A DNA stretch of 64,000 nucleotides from the NCBI GenBank assembly GCA_016840165.1, contig JAEOSU010000080.1:62001-126000 (forward strand), in the 5' to 3' direction. Shown one piece after another: positions 27,220-36,061 of the stretch (the stretch's first letter is position 1; every line of letters starts with the position of its first letter). Source of the stretch: Promethearchaeota archaeon (GTDB lineage: Archaea > Asgardarchaeota > Lokiarchaeia > Sigyniarchaeales > SOKP01). The notes beneath the pieces were generated by a model that had not been told where the DNA came from, did not search any database, and saw nothing but the letters and a program-made list of their open reading frames with translations. The translations under genes and the position numbers were made by a program.

Positions 27220-27541
27220 ATCAATGTCTCTCCTTAAAAGGTAAATGATAGAATTATATTTGATAGGTTTATTTGAAAAATCTACTTTTTCTATATTTTT
27301 TTTATATAATTCATTCTTTTTATTCTTTTTATTTATAAAAAATCACATTTCAATCATTAAAAGTCATGAATTTCATCCCTTAACCTTTAAGCGATACAAA
27401 AATGGTCTTAATTAGTGAGATTTGATATCAAATCTCAAATATGTGATGCACTACTTAAATCAGTTTAAAATGAAAAGAATTAATTTTAAAATAAAATGTT
27501 AGTTATAGATACATAAGTTCAGAAAAAGATTATCGATTAAA
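27220..27541. other. Divergent promoter region between thioredoxin and HdrC genes
   Basis: This 322-base non-coding stretch is strongly AT-rich. I see no open frame or RNA gene. It contains a perfect 22-bp palindrome at 27416-27437 and, on the plus strand, a TATA-like TTTAAAAT near 27462, about 75 bases before hdrC. On the thioredoxin side T/A tracts dominate (27290-27340). Confidence 0.6.
27416..27437. promoter_or_regulatory. Perfect 22-bp palindrome, probable operator
   Basis: The sequence is a perfect dyad with half-site TGAGATTTGAT followed directly by its complement. It lies about 105 bases upstream of hdrC and 25 bases before a TATA-like element, the position of a site for a homodimeric regulator. 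It could also control the divergent thioredoxin gene 196 bases away. Confidence 0.5.
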
Positions 27542-28045
27542 ATGGCTACTATTGATTTTGATTTTAGAAACCAGATTATTCAATCTGATATTGGAAGTAC
27601 GCTAGCGTATTGTTATCAATGTGCTACTTGTAGTGGTGCCTGCCCTGTAGCACAAGTAACTAATGGACGATATAATCCCAGACGATTAATATTAGATGCA
27701 TTACTTGGGCTAAAAGAGAAGATTTTTGGGAAAGAGAATGCATTTAATATCTGGGGATGCACTGTTTGTGATACTTGCGACGAAGTTTGCCCGCAAAAAG
27801 TTGAATTAACTGAGATATTTACGATTTTAAAGAATATGAGTATTGAAAGAGGAGAGGGTCCTGAATATTATACAATACAAGCATCAACCATCCTAGAAAA
27901 CGGTAAAGCTATTCCTATGCAACCCGCAATCGAACGAAGAAGAGAACAATTAAATTTACCTCCCGTTCTTCCACCTAATGTAGAAGAAGTTCAAAAATTA
28001 TTAGAAGCTACAAAACTAGCAGATAAAATCAAAAAAGAAGAATAA
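27542..28045 (+). CDS. hdrC: Heterodisulfide reductase subunit C-like ferredoxin protein
   Basis: This 167-residue protein has two [4Fe-4S] cluster motifs: CYQCATCSGACPV near residue 24 and CTVCDTCDEVCPQ near residue 77. This is the HdrC/GlpC-type arrangement. HdrC passes electrons between flavin-containing HdrA and the catalytic HdrB. No hdrA or hdrB is next to it, so its partners must be elsewhere. The C-terminus ends in a charged helix (LLEATKLADKIKKEE). In Asgard archaea, Hdr proteins are thought to take part in electron confurcation with hydrogenases; for this copy that is inference. Confidence 0.9.
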   Translation: MATIDFDFRNQIIQSDIGSTLAYCYQCATCSGACPVAQVTNGRYNPRRLILDALLGLKEKIFGKENAFNIWGCTVCDTCDEVCPQKVELTEIFTILKNMSIERGEGPEYYTIQASTILENGKAIPMQPAIERRREQLNLPPVLPPNVEEVQKLLEATKLADKIKKEE

Positions 28046-28128
28046 ATCTCATTCATATACTTATTATCGATATCCTTTTTAGCAAACTTTTTCAATTTTT
28101 ATTTATTATAATTGAGATGATAATAAAA

Positions 28129-28893
28129 ATGAGGAAGCCAATAATAGGTGCTAATTGGAAAATGTATAGAGGGGTCCCTTCTGAGGCTGAGGAGATACTC
28201 AGGGAGTTGGTTCCTAAGGTAATTGATATAAAAAATGTTGATATTGTAATTGCTCCTCCTTATACTTCAATTATTAAAACCATAGAACTAATTAAAAATA
28301 CATCTATAAAAGTGGGAGCCCAGAATATGTATTATGAGGAGAAAGGGGCATTCACGGGTGAGATCTCTCCTTTATTTTTAAAGAAGATAGGATGTGAATA
28401 TGTTATTTTAGGTCACAGTGAACGAAGAAATATTTTTAATGAAACTGATGAATTAATTAACAAAAAAGTGAAAAAAGCATTAGAGATAGATTTAACCCCT
28501 ATCGTTTGTATTGGAGAGCATTTAGATGAGAGAGAAAATGGAAAAACTAAAGGTGTTATTGAAAAACAGTTTGAAATGACTTTCGATGGATTGAATCAAG
28601 AAGATATGATAAAGCTTATCATTGCATATGAGCCAATCTGGGCAATAGGCACAGGAAAGACCGCTACACCCGAACAAGCAGAAGAAATCCACATGTTTAT
28701 CAGAAAAATAATAGAAGATAAGTATAATAAAGATACCGCAGAGAGAGTTAGAATCCAATATGGAGGTTCTATAAAACCATCAAATGCTAGAGAATTATTT
28801 AGTAAAGCAAATATTGACGGTGGTTTGGTTGGAGGTGCTTCTTTGCAAGCAGAATCCCTCTATCAAATAATTAAATCCGCTGAGAATTATTAG
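28129..28893 (+). CDS. tpiA: Triosephosphate isomerase, bacterial/eukaryotic type
   Basis: This 254-residue protein interconverts dihydroxyacetone phosphate and glyceraldehyde 3-phosphate. Catalytic residues are K11 (NWKMY), H96 (GHSERR) and E168 (AYEPIWAIGTGKTAT), and the phosphate loops YGGSIKP and DGGLVGGASL are intact. Archaeal TIMs usually have about 225 residues and lack the longer loops. This one has the length and motifs of the bacterial/eukaryotic type. I start at the ATG at 28129 (MRKPIIGANW) instead of one four codons upstream, because the N-terminal strand should begin there and AGATGAT precedes it. Confidence 0.95.
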   Translation: MRKPIIGANWKMYRGVPSEAEEILRELVPKVIDIKNVDIVIAPPYTSIIKTIELIKNTSIKVGAQNMYYEEKGAFTGEISPLFLKKIGCEYVILGHSERRNIFNETDELINKKVKKALEIDLTPIVCIGEHLDERENGKTKGVIEKQFEMTFDGLNQEDMIKLIIAYEPIWAIGTGKTATPEQAEEIHMFIRKIIEDKYNKDTAERVRIQYGGSIKPSNARELFSKANIDGGLVGGASLQAESLYQIIKSAENY

Positions 28894-28910
28894 ATTTTAT
28901 GAACACAATT

Positions 28911-29768
28911 TTATCCTAAAATTTGATTAAATCTAACAGCTAATTTACCAGGGAATTCCCCAAGATAAGATTGTGGTTCAGCAAATAGTAGATAAAAGTA
29001 AGATTGAAATAACCCATCCACGGTGGGTCCAACACCTGATTTTATTATATAAACCCATATTTCTTCATTAGAGGTAAAAGATTGCCTATATATCCATTCT
29101 AAGGGTGGAATTTCGGGAATAACTCCAACATTTCTTAGTATAGCATCAATAGTCTGGAAAGAATAGTTATTTCCGTAAGAAAAGATAGGAGATAAATCAA
29201 ATGAAGTAATAGATATCCCTAGCAAACCATACTTTTTCATCTCATTCAAATATCCCTCGCATAACTTAGATATTTCTGTTTTATGATCGTTAATGCGATC
29301 CCTCGCAGTTTTATCGTTTAAAATGTCTATTATTTTATCTTCCTCATTTTGTAAAAGTTCCATGGCAGAATCAAGAGGAATTCTGGTTGAGATAATAGAA
29401 TCATAAATCAATTTAATTTTTGCTTTCACAGATTTATGCAAAATATATGGTTCAGTTTGAGTAGTGATCAATACATCACCTTTATAACGTGATAGTTTTT
29501 TCTCTTGTGCCGCTTTATCTTGAGAATGAAATTCGACAATCTCGATTTTTTTATCGATATTGCGTGCGAATTCAAAAAGAGCAGATACTAACCCAGCATT
29601 AAGTTCAAACATACTCGTCCTATCTAAATCCATCTTTATTTCTTTACTATTTTTTGAAAAATCAAAAAATCTTAGAAAAAGATTAACATCCTTCGGAATT
29701 TCTTTTAATTCTAAATTATAGTAAGGAAATCCAGTGTTAGTTATGATTGATAATACGTAGTATGTCAT
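28911..29768 (-). CDS. Unknown protein, possible longin-like domain
   Basis: This 285-residue protein has no family I can name with confidence. The N-terminal 130 residues run strand-strand-helix: YYVLSIITNTGFPYYNLEL, then SMFELNAGLVSALFEFARNI as a helix, then KIEIVEFHSQDK and LITTQTEPYILHK strands. This recalls the longin-like domains seen in many Asgard proteins, including the GLVSALFEFA helix. The C-terminus (about 190-285) is a mixed domain with no motif. It converges with the tpiA gene and follows LeuRS on the same strand. Confidence 0.5.
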   Translation of the reverse strand: MTYYVLSIITNTGFPYYNLELKEIPKDVNLFLRFFDFSKNSKEIKMDLDRTSMFELNAGLVSALFEFARNIDKKIEIVEFHSQDKAAQEKKLSRYKGDVLITTQTEPYILHKSVKAKIKLIYDSIISTRIPLDSAMELLQNEEDKIIDILNDKTARDRINDHKTEISKLCEGYLNEMKKYGLLGISITSFDLSPIFSYGNNYSFQTIDAILRNVGVIPEIPPLEWIYRQSFTSNEEIWVYIIKSGVGPTVDGLFQSYFYLLFAEPQSYLGEFPGKLAVRFNQILG

Positions 29769-29893
29769 TTATCTAGGGCTTTAATAAAAATTTTTTTTTA
29801 TTTTTCTATACATATAGATTTGAGTTTAGCTATTTAAATTAATGTAGAAATGAAGAGAAGCATTTAAAAGGTTATTTTGAGGATTTTAAGGAT

Positions 29894-32689
29894 CTATTTA
29901 ATAATGATTGCAGGTCTTCCAGGTAAGGCTTGGAGTGCTTTTTTATTTTTTGATTGATCTTCCTTGATAATATTAATATCACATTGATATTTATTTTTCA
30001 AAATAGATTGAATTTTAGTGAAAAAAGAATACTCCTCTTGCATATTTATCGGCGGAACGCTATATTTCCCGAGATTTTTTAGGACCTTTATGACAGTCTG
30101 AGAAATAAACTTCCCTTTTTCTCGATTCTCTTCTTTAAACATTAATTCCTTTATAATTTCTTTCTGATCCTTAGTTTTATCTGCTAAAGACAGCAACTGT
30201 GATAGAAAGTTATATTTCCATTGATCCGCTATAATCAGATTAATTTCGTCTGGTTGTTCTAATTTAATTATTACAAGGATATGATTAATCGAATCTATAG
30301 TATTATTGAGTAGATTCCATTTATAGTCATTTTCGACTGTAAGATATTTATCATCAAAACCTGGCCATTTTGAGATACTAAGGAATGTATTTTTATTGAG
30401 ATTTTCCCAGATTTCTTCTGTTACATGCGGAATAAAGGGATGGAGTAATATCGTAAATTTTTCTCGACATTCATCAAATACTTCTTGGGATATACCCTCA
30501 TTTTTATATTTTGAAAATTCAGAAGAAAATTGAATCAACTGGTTGATTGCGTCTCGAATATCTATAGATTCTAAGCTTTCAGAAACGTGTTTAATAGTTT
30601 TATGTAAATAATATAAAATTAGGGTATCCCTTATTGTTTCCTTCTTATTGAGATTCTGAGGTTCGTCGCTAAGCATTGAAAAAACATTTCTCACATATTT
30701 GAACGCAAAATCCACCCCTTCATCTGACCATTCCAATCCTGACTTAGGACTTGCTCCAAATAGTATAAAGAATCTCGCCGCATCGGCACCATATTTTTCC
30801 ATTAATCCAATGGGATCAACAGTATTCCCCAAGCTTTTGCTCATTTTAACACTTTTAAGGATGTATTTTGTACCACAGCGTTTACACATCTTATCATCTA
30901 TTTCGTTTTTCATCGCAAACGTTTCGCATTTGGGGCAATAGGGATGATTTTTGTTGATCATACCCTGAGTTAATAACCGTTGGAATGGTTCATCAATCGA
31001 ATGGAGCCCTAAATCCCGTGCTACTTTTGTGAAAAATCGGGCATATAATAGGTGAAGTATAGCATGTTCAATTCCTCCTATGTATTGATCTACATTCATC
31101 CAGTAATTCGCAACTTTTTTCTTATAGGGTAAATATATTTCATGCGGATCACAAAATCTTAGAAAATACCAAGAACTATCAACAAATGTATCCATAGTAT
31201 CGGTCTCACGTTCAGCGGGCTTTCCACATTTAGGACATATAGTTTTAAGGAATGATTCACTAGTCTTTATTGGATTTCCCTTTCCAGTAAACTTTACATC
31301 TTCAGGTAATTTAACTGGTAGGTCCTCATAAGATACGGGAACAATCCCACATCCTTTACAATAGATTATAGGGATAGGACATCCCCAATATCGTTGCCTA
31401 GAAATAAGCCAATCTCTTAATTTGTAATTTATCGTGAATGAGCCTTTATTGATTTTAGTAAGCTTTTCCGTGATTGCTTTAACTGCAGAACGGTTTTCCA
31501 TTCCATTAAATTCCCCGGAGTTGACCAAAATTCCATCTCCCTCGTATGCTCTAGTCATCTTATTTGGATTTAATGCATAATCAAAAGGTTGGATCACAAT
31601 CTTTATAGGGATATCATATTTTTTTGCGAATTCAAAATCTCTTTGATCGTGTCCGGGAACTGCCATAACCGCACCTGCACCATACTCATATATTACAAAA
31701 TTGCCAACATAGACTGGTACTTTTTCACTTGTCATAGGATTAATGGCATATTTACCGATGAATATACCCTTTTTTTCAATCTCTATATCAGTACGGGAAA
31801 ATTTATCTTGTTTTATAACCTCATTGTAAAAAATATTAAAATTTGGTTCGATTTTTGTTCCCTTAACCCATTTTTTAATCCAAGGGTGTTCCGGTGCGAA
31901 AACCATGAAAGTGACTCCAAACAGAGTATCCGGCCTAGTAGTGAAAATATCTATGGTTCTTTCTCCCCCTTCAATCGGAAATTGGATGATGGTTCCCTCT
32001 GAACGTCCAATCCAGTTTCTCTGCATTATCTTTACTTTCTCGGGCCAATCAACTTTATCTAACCCTTCCAGTAATTCCTCTGCATAAGTCCTTATCTTAA
32101 GAAACCACTGAGTAAGAAATTTTTGATTTACTTCCGCACCACAGCGCCAACATTTCCCAGTTAGGACCTGTTCATTCGCTAATACTGTTTGACATTTTGG
32201 ACACCAATTCACATAGCTTTCTTGTCTATATGCTAAACCCTTTTCAAACATTTTAAGAAAAAACCATTGATCCCAACGGTAATAACTTGGATCATGGCTA
32301 AAGATTTTTCGAGTCCAATCATATGAGAGACCGATTCGTTCTTGTTGTGTTTTCATCAACTCAATATTTGCATCGGTATATGATTCAGGATTCGCACCTT
32401 CATCTATAGCTGCATTTTCTGCTGGTAAACCGAATGAGTCGTAACCCATTGGATAAAGAACATTAAAATCATTCATTCTTTTATACCTAGCGTATGCGTC
32501 TCCAATAGAGTAATTTCTTAAATGTCCCATATGCAAACCGCTGCCAGATGGGTACGGATACATTTCTAATACATAAAACTTTTTCTTTTGCTCCTCTGGT
32601 AATTCAGTAACCTCGAAAATTTTTTCTTTTTTCCATCTGCTTTGCCATTTTTTCTCAATTGCTTTAAAATTATATTCTCGATTTGCCAT
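29894..32689 (-). CDS. leuS: Leucyl-tRNA synthetase, bacterial type
   Basis: This 931-residue class I synthetase charges tRNA-Leu. It has [21 protein letters not shown] (HIGH motif, residues 53-56), a zinc knuckle CPKC...CWRC near residue 165, the CP1 editing domain with [10 protein letters not shown], a second zinc module CPKC...CKRC, and KMSKSLGN around residue 615. The motif order and sequence (for example [15 protein letters not shown] and [11 protein letters not shown]) are those of bacterial LeuRS, including the editing domain placed after the first zinc site. Archaeal/eukaryotic LeuRS differs in these blocks. Horizontal acquisition from a bacterium is likely. The C-terminal anticodon and tail domains are present. 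Confidence 0.95.
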   Translation of the reverse strand: MANREYNFKAIEKKWQSRWKKEKIFEVTELPEEQKKKFYVLEMYPYPSGSGLHMGHLRNYSIGDAYARYKRMNDFNVLYPMGYDSFGLPAENAAIDEGANPESYTDANIELMKTQQERIGLSYDWTRKIFSHDPSYYRWDQWFFLKMFEKGLAYRQESYVNWCPKCQTVLANEQVLTGKCWRCGAEVNQKFLTQWFLKIRTYAEELLEGLDKVDWPEKVKIMQRNWIGRSEGTIIQFPIEGGERTIDIFTTRPDTLFGVTFMVFAPEHPWIKKWVKGTKIEPNFNIFYNEVIKQDKFSRTDIEIEKKGIFIGKYAINPMTSEKVPVYVGNFVIYEYGAGAVMAVPGHDQRDFEFAKKYDIPIKIVIQPFDYALNPNKMTRAYEGDGILVNSGEFNGMENRSAVKAITEKLTKINKGSFTINYKLRDWLISRQRYWGCPIPIIYCKGCGIVPVSYEDLPVKLPEDVKFTGKGNPIKTSESFLKTICPKCGKPAERETDTMDTFVDSSWYFLRFCDPHEIYLPYKKKVANYWMNVDQYIGGIEHAILHLLYARFFTKVARDLGLHSIDEPFQRLLTQGMINKNHPYCPKCETFAMKNEIDDKMCKRCGTKYILKSVKMSKSLGNTVDPIGLMEKYGADAARFFILFGASPKSGLEWSDEGVDFAFKYVRNVFSMLSDEPQNLNKKETIRDTLILYYLHKTIKHVSESLESIDIRDAINQLIQFSSEFSKYKNEGISQEVFDECREKFTILLHPFIPHVTEEIWENLNKNTFLSISKWPGFDDKYLTVENDYKWNLLNNTIDSINHILVIIKLEQPDEINLIIADQWKYNFLSQLLSLADKTKDQKEIIKELMFKEENREKGKFISQTVIKVLKNLGKYSVPPINMQEEYSFFTKIQSILKNKYQCDINIIKEDQSKNKKALQALPGRPAIIIK

Positions 32690-32828
32690 TCTAATCCTAA
32701 TACTTTCTTAAAATATACCAATTATAAATATTACCTTGAATAATTGATTGATTAAATTTTTTTGGAAAAAAACTCCTTCTAACGAAAACGTGAGGTATTT
32801 TAAAAAATAAAAATCTAAAAATTAGGAG

Positions 32829-32840
32829 TTTAAATATATA
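32829..32840 (+). promoter_or_regulatory. TATA box candidate of the small peptide gene
   Basis: TTTAAATATATA, preceded by AGGAG, stands 66 bases before the GTG start at 32907. Transcription would begin near 32862 and give a leader of about 45 bases. Confidence 0.45.
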
Positions 32841-32906
32841 TTTCTTTAAGGATACTTGTATCTGTAAAGATGCATGATATCAATTTCTAGTAAAGGGGTT
32901 ATTAAA

Positions 32907-33017
32907 GTGAAATTGAAAATTTACCAAGTACTTATGTTTGCTTTAATCGGCTTTATCTCCAGTTTACCTCTCATGAGCATGGCTTTATGCGGTCAGGGGG
33001 GTACTGGAGGACCATAA
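32907..33017 (+). CDS. Small secreted-peptide candidate, 36 residues
   Basis: GTG starts a 36-codon frame that reads as a basic N-terminus (KLKIY), a hydrophobic core (VLMFALIGFISSLPLMSMAL) and a short tail CGQGGTGGP. This is a signal-peptide or membrane-anchor shape, with a cysteine directly after MAL, as in a minimal lipobox, and a Gly-rich tail. AAAGGGG lies eight to nine bases upstream as a ribosome-binding site, a TATA box lies at 32829-32840 and a T8 run follows at 33061-33068, so it has the parts of an independent gene. I know no family. It could be a lipoprotein-like or signalling peptide; a chance frame is not excluded. Confidence 0.5.
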   Translation: MKLKIYQVLMFALIGFISSLPLMSMALCGQGGTGGP

Positions 33018-33060
33018 AGAACCAATTTTTATGGTATGGCGACTAGCAAACAGTATTTCC

Positions 33061-33068
33061 TTTTTTTT
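33061..33068 (+). terminator. T8 run after the small peptide gene
   Basis: Eight consecutive T residues stand 43 bases after the small peptide frame and 53 bases before the lipoyl synthase gene, consistent with termination of a short transcript. Confidence 0.45.
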
Positions 33069-33121
33069 ATTATATCATCGAACTTAAGATACCTTTACTA
33101 TTAGTTCAACTTAAAGATTTT

Positions 33122-34180
33122 TTGGCAAAACTTAATTTTAACCAAAGACTTAGGTACTTAATGGGAGTAGAGAAGATACGAGTATCAATCGGGAGTGCTT
33201 CTGTGCTTGGTTTATATGGAGGCGCCCGTTTTAAAGATCCTCCAACAACATGTTATCTTATGACGTATTCCGCTGGAAATGATCCTGTTGGTAGACGTTG
33301 CTTAGGAAATTGTGGCTTTTGCCCTCAAGCACGTGATGCAGAAAGTTCACTTGAATTGTTATCCAGAGTTACATGGCCAGTATATCATTTAAAGGAAGTT
33401 TTCACGAAATTAAAGTATTTATCTCCAAATAAGCAGTTCAAACGAATATGCGTTCAAACTTTAAACTACACTCAAAATTTTGAAGATTTAAAATACATCA
33501 TTACTCAAATTAGGAGAAACAACAATACTCCTATATCTATCGCCATCCCTCCTTTTACTGAAGAAAAATTGAAGGAATTAAAACGAATAGGAGTGGAAAG
33601 AGTGGGTATCGCATTAGATGCATCAACACAGGAAATTTTCGATAAGATTAAAGGAAAGGGAGTAGATGGTCCATATCGTTGGGAGCACCACTTTAAGACT
33701 TTGGAAAATGCATTAAATATTTTTTCCGAAGGAAAGGTGTCTACCCATTTGATTATAGGATTAGGGGAAACTTCTAAGGATGTGGCAGAATTGATTATGC
33801 GGTTAAGTAATATGAAAATAACGGTTGGATTATTTTCCTTTACCCCAATTAAGGGAACGAGTTTAGAAAAATTAAGCCCTCCAGATCTTTTGCGATTCAG
33901 AAAAATTCAACTTGCACTTTACCTTATTGCTAAAAAGAATCGAACTTTAAACGAGATTACGTTTAATACAAGGGGAGATATTATTAAATTTAATTTGAAT
34001 AAGGTTGAACTATTGCAAATCATTCAAGAAAGTGATGCTTTTTTAACAACGGGTTGTCCCGGATGTAATCGGCCATATTATACATCGAAACCGTCGGGTC
34101 CAATTTATAATTTTCCCAGAAAGTTGACTCAAGAAGAAATGAAGATTATTTATAATTCTCTGTTAAAATATGTGAATTAA
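33122..34180 (+). CDS. Radical SAM lipoyl synthase subunit, LipS type (biotin-synthase-like)
   Basis: This 352-residue radical SAM enzyme has the cluster motif CLGNCGFC (C-x3-C-x2-C) near residue 60, the GLYGGARFKDPPTTCYLMTYS lead-in and a second Cys group TTGCPGCNRPYYTS at the C-terminus. This is the pattern of the archaeal LipS1/LipS2 pair, which together insert two sulfur atoms into a protein-bound octanoyl group. It starts (TTG) an operon with a lipoate-protein ligase and a second radical SAM protein, which makes the lipoyl assignment stronger than biotin synthase. Which of LipS1 or LipS2 it is cannot be settled by eye. Confidence 0.8.
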   Translation: MAKLNFNQRLRYLMGVEKIRVSIGSASVLGLYGGARFKDPPTTCYLMTYSAGNDPVGRRCLGNCGFCPQARDAESSLELLSRVTWPVYHLKEVFTKLKYLSPNKQFKRICVQTLNYTQNFEDLKYIITQIRRNNNTPISIAIPPFTEEKLKELKRIGVERVGIALDASTQEIFDKIKGKGVDGPYRWEHHFKTLENALNIFSEGKVSTHLIIGLGETSKDVAELIMRLSNMKITVGLFSFTPIKGTSLEKLSPPDLLRFRKIQLALYLIAKKNRTLNEITFNTRGDIIKFNLNKVELLQIIQESDAFLTTGCPGCNRPYYTSKPSGPIYNFPRKLTQEEMKIIYNSLLKYVN

Positions 34181-34196
34181 ATAAACTGTATATCAA

Positions 34197-34976
34197 ATGA
34201 ATGATTGGAGATTCATCCCACTGGAAACCAAAAATGGTTTTTGGAATATGGCATTAGATGAGGCTATTTTAACATATGCTATAAAAGGGAAGAGTCCTAA
34301 CACGATTCGCTTTTACAAATGGAATCCCTCTACAGCATCGATTGGAAGGCATCAGAGTCTGTCAGCTGAAGTCGATATGGATGTCGTGGAGAAATTGAAT
34401 TTTAATGTTGTAAGAAGAATTACAGGTGGAGGCGCAGTATTTCATGATAAAATTCGTGAAATAACCTACTCCATTGTCTGTCCAGTCAATCATTTAAAAC
34501 TGCTAAAAGCAAATTCTATTCTTGAACAGTTCGAACTAATTGAAAATGGTATAGTAAATGGTTTAATTAATTATGGATTAGAACCAGAAAAAGGAGTTAT
34601 CCATTGCCCCGCGATCTTTTTGGATGGAAAAAAATTTTCTGGCAATGCGCAAGTGAGAAAAAAGAATTTTATTCTCCAACATGGCACGATTTTGTTGGAG
34701 ATTGATCCTGAGTTAATGTATTCCGTGCTTAAAGCGCCTTATAATGTTTCTAAATCGAGAATGGTAAAGTCGGTATATGCCAAGTGCGTGGGAATAAAGG
34801 AAAAATTGAAAAATTATGAGGAAACGAGTTTTATTAGAAGCTTACGCAATGGATTTGAAAAAACTCTAAAGATTAATTTACAAGAAGATTATTATACTAA
34901 AGAAGAGTTGAATTTAGCGGAGAAATTAGTGAAAGAGAAGTATTCTAATCAGAAATGGCTAAAGAAGTATGAATGA
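34197..34976 (+). CDS. lplA: Lipoate-protein ligase/octanoyltransferase (LplA/LipM family)
   Basis: This 259-residue protein has the family motif RRITGGGAVFHD near residue 75, the catalytic Lys region LDGKKFSGNAQVRKK near residue 140 and LQHGTILLEID. This is the cofactor-transferase fold of LplA/LipM, which puts lipoate or octanoate on a lysine of E2 or GcvH proteins. The length corresponds to the large domain only, as in archaeal LplA-N or LipM. It lies 16 bases after one LipS gene and overlaps the next by four bases. In this setting it likely loads octanoyl or lipoyl groups for the LipS pair. Confidence 0.88.
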   Translation: MNDWRFIPLETKNGFWNMALDEAILTYAIKGKSPNTIRFYKWNPSTASIGRHQSLSAEVDMDVVEKLNFNVVRRITGGGAVFHDKIREITYSIVCPVNHLKLLKANSILEQFELIENGIVNGLINYGLEPEKGVIHCPAIFLDGKKFSGNAQVRKKNFILQHGTILLEIDPELMYSVLKAPYNVSKSRMVKSVYAKCVGIKEKLKNYEETSFIRSLRNGFEKTLKINLQEDYYTKEELNLAEKLVKEKYSNQKWLKKYE

Positions 34977-36031
34977 AAATGAGTGATCATATCAAGTTAT
35001 TAAAACGATTTGAATCAAAAACCCAAACATGGTCAGATTACCATGAATTCTTAGATTTACCCGAAAATGAAATTGAGAAGTATTTCAAGCTTACTAAAAA
35101 CATAACTATTGAGAATTTTGATAATATCCTTAAGATTTACATTCCAAATAAAAGGTTTCCAGCAATTAGCATAACTGGGAACGAGTGTTCTTTAAATTGC
35201 GAGCATTGTAATAAAAAGTATCTTGATGGGATGAAAGATATACGAAATGGTGAAGACCTAAAGGATTTTTTATATAAACATTTCCAAAATAGAGGTGTGG
35301 GGGCTTTAATTTCAGGTGGATGTGATCTTAATGGCTCAGTTCCTTTATTAAATTTCACAAATGTTCTTAGAGATGTTAAAGAAAATACTACACTAATAAT
35401 AAATGCTCACACTGGTCTCTTGAACGAAAAAACGGCAAGAGCATTAGCAGAAGCAAAAGTTGATATCATTTCATTTGATGTCACTATAGATAATAAGGCT
35501 ATTAGAGAGATTTATCATTTAAATAAGGATGTAGATGATTATAAAAACGCTTTAAAAATATTAAATAAATATCATCTGAACGTTGTTCCCCATATCTGTG
35601 TTGGCTTATATTATGGAAGATTACATGGGGAATTAGATACACTTAAATTTATCAAAGAATCAGGATTGAGCCCATCTCTAATCGTTATCATTGCGTTGAT
35701 TCCTCCAAAAGGAAAGGAAAGTAAATTTAAAGAGCCTAAACCCATTGAAATTGCAAAGGTTATAGCGATAACAAGATTTTTATTCCCTAATACTGAAATT
35801 TCATTAGGTTGTATGAGGCCAAAGGCAGGAGTTAAGATTGAAACTGAAAAATATGCGTTAAAAGCCGGAATTACCAGAATCGAATTACCCTCGAAAAAAA
35901 CAATAAAATGGCTAAAAGAAGTCAATCCACAAATCAAATTTAAGTTTTTTTCTTCATGCTGCGCAATACCAGAAGAGTATGAATCTCAAGCGTTGAGTTC
36001 AGAGGGAGATTTAAAAATCTATAAATTTTAA
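34973..36031 (+). CDS. Second radical SAM lipoyl synthase subunit, LipS type
   Basis: This 352-residue radical SAM protein has the cluster motif CSLNCEHC (C-x3-C-x2-C) near residue 70, GALISGGCDLNG as the SAM-binding GG motif, and Cys residues near the end (GCMRPKAG and SSCCAIPEEYE) that could hold an auxiliary cluster. It differs from the gene at 33122 in the size and placing of these Cys groups, as LipS1 and LipS2 differ in Thermococcus. Its ATG overlaps the stop of the ligase gene (ATGA). The two radical SAM proteins with a ligase between them form a complete lipoyl assembly operon. Confidence 0.8.
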   Translation: MKMSDHIKLLKRFESKTQTWSDYHEFLDLPENEIEKYFKLTKNITIENFDNILKIYIPNKRFPAISITGNECSLNCEHCNKKYLDGMKDIRNGEDLKDFLYKHFQNRGVGALISGGCDLNGSVPLLNFTNVLRDVKENTTLIINAHTGLLNEKTARALAEAKVDIISFDVTIDNKAIREIYHLNKDVDDYKNALKILNKYHLNVVPHICVGLYYGRLHGELDTLKFIKESGLSPSLIVIIALIPPKGKESKFKEPKPIEIAKVIAITRFLFPNTEISLGCMRPKAGVKIETEKYALKAGITRIELPSKKTIKWLKEVNPQIKFKFFSSCCAIPEEYESQALSSEGDLKIYKF

Positions 36032-36061
36032 TTATATGAAGATTTAAAAGGTTAAGAGATT

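Noticed and set aside
33122..34180. Biotin synthase (BioB) as the identity of the first radical SAM enzyme
   Set aside because: Its place in an operon with a lipoate ligase and a second LipS-type radical SAM protein, and the late CPGC motif, fit lipoyl synthesis better. No other biotin gene is present.
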